The notes under the pieces were generated by a model. The model saw only the letters and a program-made list of their open reading frames with translations. It made no database searches and was not told where the DNA came from. Shown here piece after piece: positions 14,963 through 22,703 of a stretch of DNA of 25,831 bases. The stretch comes from Chloroflexota bacterium (GTDB lineage: Bacteria > Chloroflexota > Anaerolineae > Caldilineales > Caldilineaceae). Every line of letters begins with the position of its first letter. The stretch's first letter is position 1. The DNA lies in NCBI GenBank assembly GCA_003577005.1, contig QEUW01000059.1, positions 1-25,831 on the forward strand, read 5' to 3'. The translations under genes and the position numbers were made by a program.

Positions 14963-15925
14963 CTACACGGCCGCCAGCGGCTTCTCCCCATTCCACACCC
15001 GCTGCAAGTTGGCGAAGATAAACTCGCCGCGCCGCGGCCAGGTGTCGTAGGTGACGCCGGCGGTGTGGGGGGTGAAGAGGATATTTTCCAGTTGGAGGAT
15101 CGGGTTGTCCGGCGCAGGCGGCTCTTGTTCCAGCACGTCGAGCGCCGCGCCCATGATCTGGCGCGCCTGGAGGGCACTAGTGAGCGCCGGCTCGTCGACT
15201 ACGGGGCCGCGACAGGTGTTGACCAGCAGCGCCGTCGGCTTCATCAACGCCAACGCCCGTGCATCGATCAAACCATGCGTCGCCTCGTTGAGCGGCACGT
15301 GGAGGGTCACAATGTCGGACTGGCGCAACAGGTCGTCGAGCGCCACGCGTTGGATGCCCAGTTCTTGCTCGACGGCTGATGGCGGCGGGTAGGGGTCGTA
15401 GTAGAGCAACTTTGCGCCAAAGGCGGTGAGCAACCGGGCCGTGCGCTGGCCGATGTTGCCGAGGCCAATGATGCCGGCTGTCTTGCCGTGGATGGTGTAG
15501 GTGGTAGCGCCGGAGTCGATGGCTTTCCAGGCATCGTGGCGCACGTTGTAGTTCATTTCGACCATGCGCCGGTAGAAAGCGAGGATCAGCGCCAGCGTGT
15601 GCTCGGCGACATCGATGCTGTTGGCGCCGCCGTTGTTGGCGACGGGGATGCCCAACTCGCGGCAGAGCTTGATATCGATGCGGTCGAAGCCAGCGCTCAC
15701 CAGTTGGATGAGCTTGACCCGCGTGGCGGCCCGCAACACCGGCTCGCTGATGACGCCGGGGAAGAGGATGAGGAAATCGACGTCGCGCACCAGGTCGATC
15801 TTTTCCGCATCGGGCAGGCTCATTGGATGGACTGAGACATTGTAGCCAGGCGGCGCAAACTGGGTCAACAGCCCCACCGTTTCGGGTGCAAGCGAGGTCA
15901 AGAAGATCACGTTCGGCATTATCAT
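14963..15925 (-). CDS. D-2-hydroxyacid dehydrogenase (NAD-dependent)
   Basis: 320 residues. The Rossmann NAD-binding motif is GLGNIG (154-159) with an acidic residue in YYDPYP (D177) that favours NAD over NADP. The catalytic set is R239 (NTCRGPVVDE), a Glu in DVLEQEPP (E266 or E268) and H287 (TPHTAG). 'SAGFDRIDI' and 'NGGANSIDVAEHTLALIL' are typical of the phosphoglycerate/glyoxylate/lactate dehydrogenase branch. It interconverts a 2-hydroxy acid and its 2-keto acid; the substrate is not determinable. The length matches single-domain family members without an ACT regulatory domain, so serine-biosynthetic SerA is less likely. The start could be ATG 15925 or 15919. Only 7 bases separate it from the DUF5615 gene upstream. 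Confidence 0.9.
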   Translation of the reverse strand: MIMPNVIFLTSLAPETVGLLTQFAPPGYNVSVHPMSLPDAEKIDLVRDVDFLILFPGVISEPVLRAATRVKLIQLVSAGFDRIDIKLCRELGIPVANNGGANSIDVAEHTLALILAFYRRMVEMNYNVRHDAWKAIDSGATTYTIHGKTAGIIGLGNIGQRTARLLTAFGAKLLYYDPYPPPSAVEQELGIQRVALDDLLRQSDIVTLHVPLNEATHGLIDARALALMKPTALLVNTCRGPVVDEPALTSALQARQIMGAALDVLEQEPPAPDNPILQLENILFTPHTAGVTYDTWPRRGEFIFANLQRVWNGEKPLAAV

Positions 15926-15932
15926 TCCCTAT

Positions 15933-16301
15933 CTATGGCTTGTTCGATAGCAAAGGGCGCTGGCGCACGCGTTCACGTTCCACAACCGTAAATTTTCCCT
16001 CGAGTGAAAGATCAGCGAGCGTCATTAACCGTAGAATGTCGCGTGCGGGTTCGGTAGGTTCACGCGGATCGTAACGCAAGTAGACCAGCCCTGCTGGGGC
16101 TGGCAGGCTGAATCGAAAAATAAGTTCGCCATAATCGCGATCAAAGGTGAGGATGATGCGTTCCTCGGCGGCAGCGCGTTCAAGCACCGCCAAATCCTGG
16201 ATACCTGGAGAATCTTCCGCGATGGCAGCTACGGTATACCCGGCGCTGCGTAGTAGCTCAATGCTGGCGCGGGGAAAATTCTCATCAGCCAGGAATCGCA
16301 T
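15933..16301 (-). CDS. DUF5615 PIN-like protein (putative toxin)
   Basis: 122 residues. 'MRFLADENFPRASIELLRSAGYTVAAIAED' and 'ERIILTFDRDYGELIF' carry the conserved acidic residues (DEN near the N-terminus, DRDYGEL) of DUF5615 PIN-like proteins, presumed nucleases. The start codon overlaps the stop of the upstream DUF433 gene (TGATG), so the two are coupled. DUF433 with DUF5615 is a recurring pair interpreted as a toxin-antitoxin module. Ribonuclease activity is inferred from PIN resemblance. Confidence 0.85.
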   Translation of the reverse strand: MRFLADENFPRASIELLRSAGYTVAAIAEDSPGIQDLAVLERAAAEERIILTFDRDYGELIFRFSLPAPAGLVYLRYDPREPTEPARDILRLMTLADLSLEGKFTVVERERVRQRPLLSNKP

Positions 16302-16540
16302 CAGGCGGTCTCAAGCGGTAGCTTATAGAGTGATTCTTCACTTAGGCATTCCGCGGCAAAGGCAAACACAGCCTGGAGCGCCTCTGAGGTGAGCGATGGA
16401 TAGTTTTCAAGGATCGTTTGTTCCGACCAACCAGCTGCGAATAACCTGAGGATGAACTCAACCGACAGTCGCGTTCCTTTCACTAGCGGCTTGCCGCGTA
16501 GGATCTCCGGGTCTGCGTGGATATAGGTTCGCCAGTTCAT
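16301..16540 (-). CDS. DUF433 protein (putative antitoxin)
   Basis: 79 residues. 'IHADPEILRGKPLVKGTRLSVEFILRLFAAGWSEQTILENYPSLTSEALQAVFAFA' is the near-complete DUF433 signature, an HTH-like domain with the invariant 'GKP..KGTR..VE.IL..L..G.S...I...YP.L'. The RBS is GAGGA about 5 bases before ATG 16540. It is first in the pair, as usual for antitoxins, and may repress its own promoter. Coupling to the DUF5615 gene is by TGATG overlap. Confidence 0.88.
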   Translation of the reverse strand: MNWRTYIHADPEILRGKPLVKGTRLSVEFILRLFAAGWSEQTILENYPSLTSEALQAVFAFAAECLSEESLYKLPLETA

Positions 16541-16578
16541 AGTTCCTCAACAATACGAAGACAATTGCCATGTCTATT

Positions 16579-16587
16579 AGTATATCA
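16579..16587 (-). promoter_or_regulatory. Extended -10 promoter of the DUF433/DUF5615 pair
   Basis: On the minus strand TGA-TATACT is an extended -10 (TGN motif plus a 5/6 hexamer), about 40 bases before the DUF433 ATG. No matching -35 is visible, which is acceptable for extended -10 promoters. Confidence 0.4.
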
Positions 16588-16610
16588 TGAATCGGGCGAC
16601 GCTGTTTGTT

Positions 16611-17450
16611 TCATGAAACAAGCGACCGCAAAAAATCGCGAAACAAGATCGTCTCCGACACATTGTCGCACTCGTTGCAGTGCTCCCAGTCCTGCCAGAC
16701 ATATTCCAGGCCATACCAGCCCTGATAGTTGCGCGCCTGCGCTACTTCCACCACCCGGCGGTAGTCGATGGTGTTTTCGGCAAAGCGCGCCTGCAACCGT
16801 CCCGGCCGCGCCCCGCGGATGTGGAAGTGACTGGCGTATTGCACCAGCGGCTCGATCTCAGTATCGGGAACCCCGACGCGGGTGAAGTGGGTGTAATCCA
16901 ATGTGAGCGTCAATCCCGGCACCCGGCGAATCAGGTCGGCAGCGCTGGCCGGGTTGGGAACGATAGAGCCAACATGCGCTTCCACCGAGAAGATAATCCC
17001 ATGTTGGCTAGCCTGTTCCACTCGCCAGGCGAGTTCGTCTACCGCGCGCGCCAGAGAATCTTCGTGTGATTCTGCGGCAAAATCGACCCCGGGCAGGATC
17101 AGCACATGGTTGCCGCCGGCCTCAGCCGCATATTCCAGCGTTTTGCTAAACCAGTCGCGCGCCTTGGCCCGGCGCGCCGCTTCCGGGTGGTTGATGGCGT
17201 AGGGTTGAAAATCGGGGTCCATCTGCAAAAAGAGATCGGCCACTTGCAGCCCCAGGTCATCCAGCTTACCTTTCAAGCGCCGGGCAGAGTGTGGCAGATC
17301 GGCAAATTCACGCGAGGGCCATAGATGCGAGCGACTCTCGAGGAGACCGATGTCCACCCCCTGGACGTCGAGCATAGCGATCAGTTGCAGCGCCTTGTCG
17401 TGCGGCAAAAGCGGGAAGGTAAAATCAGCGCAGGCCAGTTTCAGTGACAT
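16611..17450 (-). CDS. Sugar phosphate isomerase/epimerase-like TIM-barrel protein
   Basis: 279 residues from ATG 17450, with a GGGGG run about 7 bases upstream. The AP-endonuclease-2-like (xylose isomerase-like) barrel is recognisable from the expected metal ligands: E157 (FSVEAHVG), D185 and H188 (LDYTHF), H210 (HFHIRG) and E249 (YGLEYVWQ). The family includes hexulose and ketose epimerases, inosose isomerases and 2-keto-sugar enzymes. It lies in a run of minus-strand sugar genes (PfkA and Gfo/Idh upstream), consistent with carbohydrate catabolism. A perfect hairpin (17499-17526) separates it from pfkA. Substrate unknown. Confidence 0.82.
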   Translation of the reverse strand: MSLKLACADFTFPLLPHDKALQLIAMLDVQGVDIGLLESRSHLWPSREFADLPHSARRLKGKLDDLGLQVADLFLQMDPDFQPYAINHPEAARRAKARDWFSKTLEYAAEAGGNHVLILPGVDFAAESHEDSLARAVDELAWRVEQASQHGIIFSVEAHVGSIVPNPASAADLIRRVPGLTLTLDYTHFTRVGVPDTEIEPLVQYASHFHIRGARPGRLQARFAENTIDYRRVVEVAQARNYQGWYGLEYVWQDWEHCNECDNVSETILFRDFLRSLVS

Positions 17451-17498
17451 AGACACCCCCGTAGGCTTTCTTGTTGTGCAGGACACATACGTTAGTTC

Positions 17499-17526
17499 GT
17501 AGCGGCGGTTTCCATACCGCCGCTAC
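17499..17526. repeat. Hairpin GTAGCGGCGG-loop-CCGCCGCTAC
   Basis: A perfect 10-bp stem with an 8-base loop (TTTCCATA), 8 bases after the pfkA stop codon. It is very GC-rich and stable and could be a terminator without a T-tract or a 3'-end stabiliser. It is one of the set of junction hairpins in this window. Confidence 0.8.
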
Positions 17527-17534
17527 TCTGCGCG

Positions 17535-18506
17535 CTATTTTGCCAGGACGCGCGCCAGGTCGAACAGGCGCAGGTCAATCGTCTTGTGACCGGCCACCAC
17601 TTCGGCCAACGGTGTCGCGCGCACCTGGCCTTGAATCTGACCTATGAGAACACCTAGGTTGTTGCGCGCCAACTCCTCGACCGCGGCCGCGCCCAACCGG
17701 CTCGCCAGCAGCCGGTCGAAGGCGCCCGGCGCCCCACCCCGCTGCACGTGGCCGAGGATCGTTGTGCGCAGCTCGTAGCCAAGCCGTTCGTGGTGATCTC
17801 TGAAGTACTGCGCCAGCGCCTCGGCGTTGTACTGGGCGCCCTCGGCCACAACGACGATGGCGTGCGCTTTGCCCCGTTCGTAGGCCGTTCGGATCTCGGC
17901 GGCGACCGCCTCCGGGTCGATGGGTGCTTCGGGGATGAGCACTGCTTCGGCGCCGCCGGCAATGCCCGCCATCAGCGCCAGATAGCCACAGTTGCGCCCC
18001 ATGATCTCCACCAAAAAGGCCCGTTGGTGCGAAGAGGCCGTCACCTTGAGGCGGTCGATGGCTTCCAGCGCAATATTGAGCGCCGTATCCACCCCGATGG
18101 TGATCTCCGAACCGTACAGGTCGTTGTCGATAGTCGAGGCCACACCGACCACGGGAAAGCCCATCTGGCAGAGCGCGTGCGACCCCGTCTGTGAGCCGTT
18201 ACCGCCAATCACAACCAGACCGGAGATGTTGTGCTTCTCCAGTTGTTGTAAGGCGATACGCCGCCCTTCCAAGGTCGTAAATTCTGGACAGCGTGCGCTG
18301 CCCAGGATGGTCCCCCCCTGTTGCATGATGCCACCCACGGCGCGTGCATCCAGCGTGATCAGGTCGCCTTCGATCAGTCCCCGGTAGCCCTGCTGCACAC
18401 CGCACACTTCCCAGCCCTTATCCAACCCAGTGCGCACCACGGCGCGGATGGCAGCGTTCATGCCGGGCGCATCGCCACCACTGGTCAGGACGGCAATTCG
18501 TCTCAT
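17535..18506 (-). CDS. pfkA: 6-phosphofructokinase
   Basis: 323 residues from ATG 18506, with GGAG 5 bases upstream; the open frame beyond that runs through a repeat. It phosphorylates fructose 6-phosphate to the 1,6-bisphosphate, the committed step of glycolysis. Numbering coincides with E. coli PfkA: G11 (TSGGDAPGMNAAIRA), R72/C73, catalytic D127 in TIDND (125-129), and the SSHQR and EIMGRNCGYLAL blocks. The nucleotide site reads GGNGS (101-105), so Asp103, a metal-nucleotide ligand in E. coli, is Asn here. Gly104 suggests ATP rather than PPi use, although position 124 is Ser instead of Gly or Lys. It sits between the isomerase and Gfo/Idh genes. Confidence 0.93.
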   Translation of the reverse strand: MRRIAVLTSGGDAPGMNAAIRAVVRTGLDKGWEVCGVQQGYRGLIEGDLITLDARAVGGIMQQGGTILGSARCPEFTTLEGRRIALQQLEKHNISGLVVIGGNGSQTGSHALCQMGFPVVGVASTIDNDLYGSEITIGVDTALNIALEAIDRLKVTASSHQRAFLVEIMGRNCGYLALMAGIAGGAEAVLIPEAPIDPEAVAAEIRTAYERGKAHAIVVVAEGAQYNAEALAQYFRDHHERLGYELRTTILGHVQRGGAPGAFDRLLASRLGAAAVEELARNNLGVLIGQIQGQVRATPLAEVVAGHKTIDLRLFDLARVLAK

Positions 18507-18522
18507 GAGTGCTCCAATCAAA

Positions 18523-18581
18523 ATGCGGAATGCAGAAAGCGGCATACGGAATCGACGGTTTGCGAATGCCGCACGCCGCAT
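18523..18581. repeat. Inverted-repeat element with ATGCGG/GCGGCAT words
   Basis: Nested arms ATGCGG (18523-18528) with CCGCAT (18576-18581), and GCGGCAT (18539-18545) with ATGCCGC (18566-18572). Words of the type GCGGAATGC recur inside. It lies between the Gfo/Idh stop and the pfkA ribosome-binding site and stays open in the pfkA frame. Confidence 0.7.
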
Positions 18582-18586
18582 CCTCT

Positions 18587-19669
18587 CTATCGAGCCTGTG
18601 ATGCAAGATAATGCTTCACAACATCAATGATCAGCGCGATATCATCCCGCGCCGATTCGACCGGCGTGCGGCAGGCAACGCCCTGGCGGATGCAATCGTG
18701 GAAATGGCGCAGCTCGCGGCTAAAGGCGCTCTCCCACTCCAGCGCCGGCTCTTGTTTGTAGCTGATGCCCTGGGCGTCGATCCCTTGCACGGTGACGTGC
18801 GAGAGCAGGCCGCGCGCAAAACCGGTAGGATACTCGACGATCATCCGCTTGTCGTCGCCGTAGACTTCGAGCGACTCGCGGAAATCCCACAGGTCGGGCA
18901 GGTCCACCCAGGTGGCGACACAGCGGGCGCCGTTGGGGTATTCCAGATTCATGGTGGCGGCGCGACCGTCGAACCAGATGTCGCTGCTGACGATGCGGCT
19001 GGGCAGGCCAAGCATGGTTCTCATGCCGTAGAGGTCATGGATCATGCTGCCGGAGAGCATGTGAAAGGCGCGCTCCACATCGGGTGCGACATCGCCGATG
19101 GCAGCTTGGCGGGCGGCAACCCGGGCGTTGCGTGTCGCCTCGATCACCGCGGCGGGTATATCGTTAAAGCGGCGGATATCGAACTGGCGCATGTGCAGGT
19201 CGTTGTTGGGGTGGAGATGGTTGACCTGGACAAAGCGGATGTTGTTCATGCCATCGACGTGGCTCTTGGCATACTCATAGGCCGGGTCGTAGACCTTCAT
19301 GTAGCCAACCTGCCCCACCTTACCCGAACGGGTGCGGGCGTCGATAATGGTGTCGGCCTCTTGTAGCGAATAGCACATCGGTTTCTCGATAAAGAGATGC
19401 TTGCCGGCCTCCAGCGCAGCCACAGCCACTTCGGTCTTGGGGTCAGACTGGCAGAGAAGCACCGCTTCCACGTCTGCGGCCAGCAGGTCGCGATAATCGG
19501 TAAAGTGGTTGGGCACATTGAACTTTTGGGCGACATAGGCCGCCGCGCCGGGGGAGACGTCGCAGACGGCGGTGACAGTGAAGTGGTCGGGCAGGTCATG
19601 CAGATTGGGCAGATGATGCACCTGGGCAATCGCCCCACAACCGACCACGCCCATGCGAATAGGTGGCAT
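18587..19669 (-). CDS. Gfo/Idh/MocA family oxidoreductase
   Basis: 360 residues. N-terminal Rossmann motif GVVGCGAIAQVHHLP (7-21) and the conserved EKPM (95-98, the catalytic-site Lys of the family) are followed by the C-terminal alpha/beta domain with 'GSMIHDLYGMRTMLG', where the His is commonly catalytic. The RBS GGAGG is 6 bases before ATG 19669. Family members oxidise or reduce sugars, inositols or related alcohols with NAD(P). It starts a minus-strand set leading to pfkA and the isomerase, and is divergent from the importer operon, consistent with processing an imported sugar. Substrate unknown. Confidence 0.9.
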   Translation of the reverse strand: MPPIRMGVVGCGAIAQVHHLPNLHDLPDHFTVTAVCDVSPGAAAYVAQKFNVPNHFTDYRDLLAADVEAVLLCQSDPKTEVAVAALEAGKHLFIEKPMCYSLQEADTIIDARTRSGKVGQVGYMKVYDPAYEYAKSHVDGMNNIRFVQVNHLHPNNDLHMRQFDIRRFNDIPAAVIEATRNARVAARQAAIGDVAPDVERAFHMLSGSMIHDLYGMRTMLGLPSRIVSSDIWFDGRAATMNLEYPNGARCVATWVDLPDLWDFRESLEVYGDDKRMIVEYPTGFARGLLSHVTVQGIDAQGISYKQEPALEWESAFSRELRHFHDCIRQGVACRTPVESARDDIALIIDVVKHYLASQAR

Positions 19670-19694
19670 ACGGTTCCTCCAACGGATGGTGGTA

Positions 19695-19723
19695 GAGATA
19701 AAAACGCTATTACTTTAACGCAA
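19695..19723 (-). promoter_or_regulatory. Possible promoter of the Gfo/Idh gene
   Basis: On the minus strand TTGCGT (19718-19723), a 17-bp spacer and TATCTC (19695-19700) lie about 26 bases before the ATG. The match is moderate, especially at the -10. Confidence 0.35.
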
Positions 19724-19756
19724 CGTGAGTGCGAATGCAAAGTGATCATACCGGGT

Positions 19757-19783
19757 GTAGAGCAAGATGCCATCTTGCTTTAC
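19757..19783. promoter_or_regulatory. Dyad just upstream of the importer promoter
   Basis: GTAGAGCAAGAT-GCC-ATCTTGCTTTAC has 12-bp arms with one G-T mismatch. It abuts the -35 of the importer promoter (19784). It could be a regulator site, or another of the hairpin elements: it shares the GTAGAGC word with the element at 21599-21660. Confidence 0.5.
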
Positions 19784-19812
19784 TTGACCGGATCCCTACC
19801 CTCCCGTATAAT
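19784..19812 (+). promoter_or_regulatory. Strong promoter of the importer operon
   Basis: TTGACC (19784-19789), a 17-bp spacer and a perfect TATAAT (19807-19812). The leader would be about 95 bases and contains CCGGCGG (19829-19835) and CCGCCGG (19865-19871), followed by TATTTTT, a possible attenuator hairpin with a long loop. Confidence 0.75.
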
Positions 19813-19914
19813 CTGACCAACGTCCCCACCGGCGGCTTTCGTTTTGTACCTTCCGTCTGTCTCACCGCCGGTATTTTTGCACCGAACCTATTCACAGCGA
19901 AGGAAGGAGAACCC

Positions 19915-21600
19915 ATGCTTGCCATGAAACGACGAATGCTGGCGCTGATTCTCTCGTTGCTGGTCATCAGCGGGCTAACGTTGAGTAGCTGCGCTGTACC
20001 GGCTGCGGCGCCTCAGGCAGAACCCGGCGCCGAGGGTGAGGAGCCGGCGACTGGAGGCGCCAAGATCGCCACCTTTATTTTTACCCAGGAGTTTGACACG
20101 CTGAACCCTATCTATACCAATATGTGGTTCTCGTCCATCACCCGCCAGATCTGGCACGCGGATGCCTGGGCCTTTGATGAGAACAACGAGGCCTTCCCTC
20201 AACTGGCGGTCGAACTGCCGAGCCTGGAGAACGGTGGCATTTCCGAAGACGGGCGCACGATCACTGTGCGCCTGCGTGAGGATGCAGTTTGGTCGGACGG
20301 TACACCGCTTACCTCGGCGGACTTTCTCTTTACCTACGAAATGATCACCAACGGTGCCAACGCAGTCAACGCCGTTGCCCCGTATGATCAGATCGAAAGC
20401 ATTGAAGCCCCCGATGAACACACCGTTGTCACTACCTTCGCCGAGCCGTATGCGCCGTGGCAGGCGACGCTCTGGTTCGGCATCTTGCCGGCGCATGTGT
20501 TGCAACCTGTCTTCGAGGCAGAAGGTACGCTCGACAACGCCGAATGGAATCTGGCCCCTACGGTGACGGCTGGCCCCTACCTTTTTGCCGAGTGGGAGTC
20601 GGGTAGCTACGCCCGCTTTGTGCGGAATGACAACTATTGGGGCGAACGACCGAACATTGATGAAATCTTTATCCGTTTTGTGCCCGATGACGCCTCGCAA
20701 GTGGCGGCGCTTCAGGCCGGCGATGGTGACCTCGGCACCTTTATCTCCTATGCCGACGTGCCAACCTTGCAGGAAGCCGGTGTGGAGATTTTGTCGGTGC
20801 CGTCCGGCTACAATGAGGGCTGGTATTTCTATTTCGGCGAAAATGCCCATCCAGCTATCCAGGATGTCCGGGTGCGCCAGGCCCTGGCCCTGGCCTTTGA
20901 CCGCTTCAGTCTGGTCGAAGACCTCCTGTTGGGGCTGACCGAACCAGCCGCTACCATCTGGGACAATTCGCCCTTTGTGGACCCGACCATCGAACCCTAC
21001 CCCTATGATCCCGACCGCGCCAATCAACTGTTGGATGAAGCCGGCTGGATCGATTCCAACGGCGACGGTACACGCGATAAAGATGGCGTCGAGCTCGTGC
21101 TCAAGTACGGCACCACCACCCGCGAGATCCGCACCGATACCCAGGCCGTGGTACAGCAGCAACTGGCCGAGATCGGTGTTGGTGTGGAGTTACTGACCTA
21201 CGACAGCAGCCTTTTCTTCAGCGGTTATGCAGATGGTGGCCCGATGGCCACCGGCCAGCTTGATTTCGGCCAGTGGTCGACTGTGGCAAGCTTTCCCGAC
21301 CCGGATTCGGCTGACTTTTTGTGCAGCGAAATCCCGACGGATGAATCACCCGGCGGCACCAACTGGTCGGCCCTTTGCGACGAAGAGTTGGACGCTCTCT
21401 TCCGTCAGCAAGCCTCACAGGTCGATTTCGAAGCCCGCCAACAGACTTTCTACCAGATCTCCAGGCATATCTTTGACAATGTCTACTGGATGGGTATCTG
21501 GCAAGACCCGGACATCTGGGCCGTAAGTCACCGGCTGACCAACGTTAAGCTTTCGGGTGCCACCCCATTTTCGAAGATCGGTGAGTGGGACATTGAGTAA
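19915..21600 (+). CDS. ABC importer substrate-binding lipoprotein, SBP_bac_5 (oligopeptide/DppA type)
   Basis: 561 residues from ATG 19915 (AGGAG 5 bases upstream; ATG 19924 also possible). A lipoprotein signal ends in LTLSSC (Cys26), then a Pro/Ala/Glu-rich linker. The body has family 5 hallmarks: 'FDTLNPIYTNMW', 'LAVELPSLENGGISEDGRTITVRLREDAVWSDGTPLTSADFLFTYEM', 'LDNAEWNLAPTVTAGPYLFAEW', 'DVRVRQALALAFDRFSLVEDLL' and 'YDPDRANQLLDEAGW'. A DSNGDGTRDKDG loop resembles a calcium-binding loop. Such proteins bind peptides, nickel or, often, oligosaccharides. The Gfo/Idh and isomerase neighbours favour a sugar, but this is inference. A perfect 26-bp-arm hairpin begins inside its stop codon. Confidence 0.93.
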   Translation: MLAMKRRMLALILSLLVISGLTLSSCAVPAAAPQAEPGAEGEEPATGGAKIATFIFTQEFDTLNPIYTNMWFSSITRQIWHADAWAFDENNEAFPQLAVELPSLENGGISEDGRTITVRLREDAVWSDGTPLTSADFLFTYEMITNGANAVNAVAPYDQIESIEAPDEHTVVTTFAEPYAPWQATLWFGILPAHVLQPVFEAEGTLDNAEWNLAPTVTAGPYLFAEWESGSYARFVRNDNYWGERPNIDEIFIRFVPDDASQVAALQAGDGDLGTFISYADVPTLQEAGVEILSVPSGYNEGWYFYFGENAHPAIQDVRVRQALALAFDRFSLVEDLLLGLTEPAATIWDNSPFVDPTIEPYPYDPDRANQLLDEAGWIDSNGDGTRDKDGVELVLKYGTTTREIRTDTQAVVQQQLAEIGVGVELLTYDSSLFFSGYADGGPMATGQLDFGQWSTVASFPDPDSADFLCSEIPTDESPGGTNWSALCDEELDALFRQQASQVDFEARQQTFYQISRHIFDNVYWMGIWQDPDIWAVSHRLTNVKLSGATPFSKIGEWDIE

Positions 21601-21660
21601 CACAGAACGTAGAGCGTAGAGCGCCGAACGTTTTGCGCTCTACGCTCTACGTTCTGTGTT
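21599..21660. repeat. Perfect 26-bp inverted repeat between binding-protein and permease genes
   Basis: Arms at 21599-21624 and 21635-21660 are exactly complementary, with a 10-base loop. Each arm contains GTAGAGC repeated twice in tandem and ACAGAACG at its outer end. The left arm starts within the TAA stop codon, and the right arm ends 2 bases before the GGAG ribosome-binding site of the next gene. No T-tract follows. The RNA hairpin should be extremely stable. Confidence 0.95.
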
Positions 21661-21671
21661 CTGGAGCCGTC

Positions 21672-22703
21672 ATGGGAGCTTACGTTGCGCGGCGCCTGTT
21701 GCAGGCGATTCCACTCCTTATTATCATAAGCCTGATCCTCTTTGTGCTCCTCCGCAATATGGGCGATCCATTGGCGACAATGGGCGGGCGGACGGTCACC
21801 CGTTCGGCGGAGCGCGCTCGCTTGACGCGCCAGTTAGGATTGGATCAGCCGGTCATTCTCCAATATATATACTGGCTGGCCGGCAACGACTGGACCAGAG
21901 TCGACATGGACGGTGACGGCGTGGCCGAAACGCCTGGCAAACGTAAGGGGGTGTTGCGCGGCGATTTTGGCATGTCCATCGTCAACCGGGGCAAGCCGGC
22001 CATCCAGGTCATCGCCGAGCGCATCCCCAACACGCTGCTCCTGATGGGGGTGACTCAGGTTGTAATCGTGCTATTTGCGTTCGCCATCGGCATTTATTCA
22101 GCGCTACGCCAGTATTCGGTGGCAGACCATCTGATCACGGCGTTTTCGTTTATCGGCTATTCGATGCCCATCTTTTTTATCGCCCTCCTCTCCATGTATC
22201 TCTTTGCCGTCAAGTTTCGCGAGTGGGGGTTGCCTTATCTGCCTACGGTCGGCATGTTCGAGCCGTCGCAAGGCAAAACAGTAGGCCAGGTGGCGCTGCA
22301 CATGATCTTACCCGTCATGAGCCTGTCGATTATCAGCATCGCCGCCTATAGCCGCTACATCCGCAGCAGTATGCTCGAGGTGATGAGCCAGGATTACATC
22401 CGCACGGCGCGCGGCAAAGGGTTGCAGGGGCGGTCAGTCTTGGTGCGCCACGCGCTAAAAAATGCCTCCCTGCCCATCGTTACGGTGATTGGGCTGGACA
22501 TCCCGCTACTCTTGGGCGGAGCCATCGTCACCGAACGCATCTTCGCCTGGCCGGGCATGGGGCGACTCTTTCTCGACCATGTCGCCCGCACCGATGTCCC
22601 TGTGGTAATGGGGATATTGATGATCATCGCCGTCACCGTTGTTGTGTTCCAGATCGTGACTGATATTGCGTATGCGTGGCTGGACCCGCGGATCAGATAT
22701 TAG
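21672..22703 (+). CDS. ABC importer permease, DppB/OppB type
   Basis: 343 residues from ATG 21672 (GGAG 5 bases upstream). The start 'MGAYVARRLLQAIPLLIIISLILFVLLRNMGDPLA' is typical of DppB-like permeases, with the N-terminal membrane helix. About six membrane segments are visible, and the EAA-like loop is 'DYIRTARGKGLQGRSVLVRHALKNASLPIVTVIGL'. A periplasmic insert contains DMDGDGVAETPGKRKGVLRGDFG, a calcium-loop-like motif. It pairs with the DppC-type permease downstream to form the channel for the preceding binding protein. Confidence 0.94.
   Translation: MGAYVARRLLQAIPLLIIISLILFVLLRNMGDPLATMGGRTVTRSAERARLTRQLGLDQPVILQYIYWLAGNDWTRVDMDGDGVAETPGKRKGVLRGDFGMSIVNRGKPAIQVIAERIPNTLLLMGVTQVVIVLFAFAIGIYSALRQYSVADHLITAFSFIGYSMPIFFIALLSMYLFAVKFREWGLPYLPTVGMFEPSQGKTVGQVALHMILPVMSLSIISIAAYSRYIRSSMLEVMSQDYIRTARGKGLQGRSVLVRHALKNASLPIVTVIGLDIPLLLGGAIVTERIFAWPGMGRLFLDHVARTDVPVVMGILMIIAVTVVVFQIVTDIAYAWLDPRIRY

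Noticed and set aside
19975..21162. 395-codon open frame antisense to the SBP_5 lipoprotein gene
   Set aside because: The sense strand has a signal peptide, family motifs, promoter and ribosome-binding site; the antisense frame has none and results from the sense gene's codon bias.
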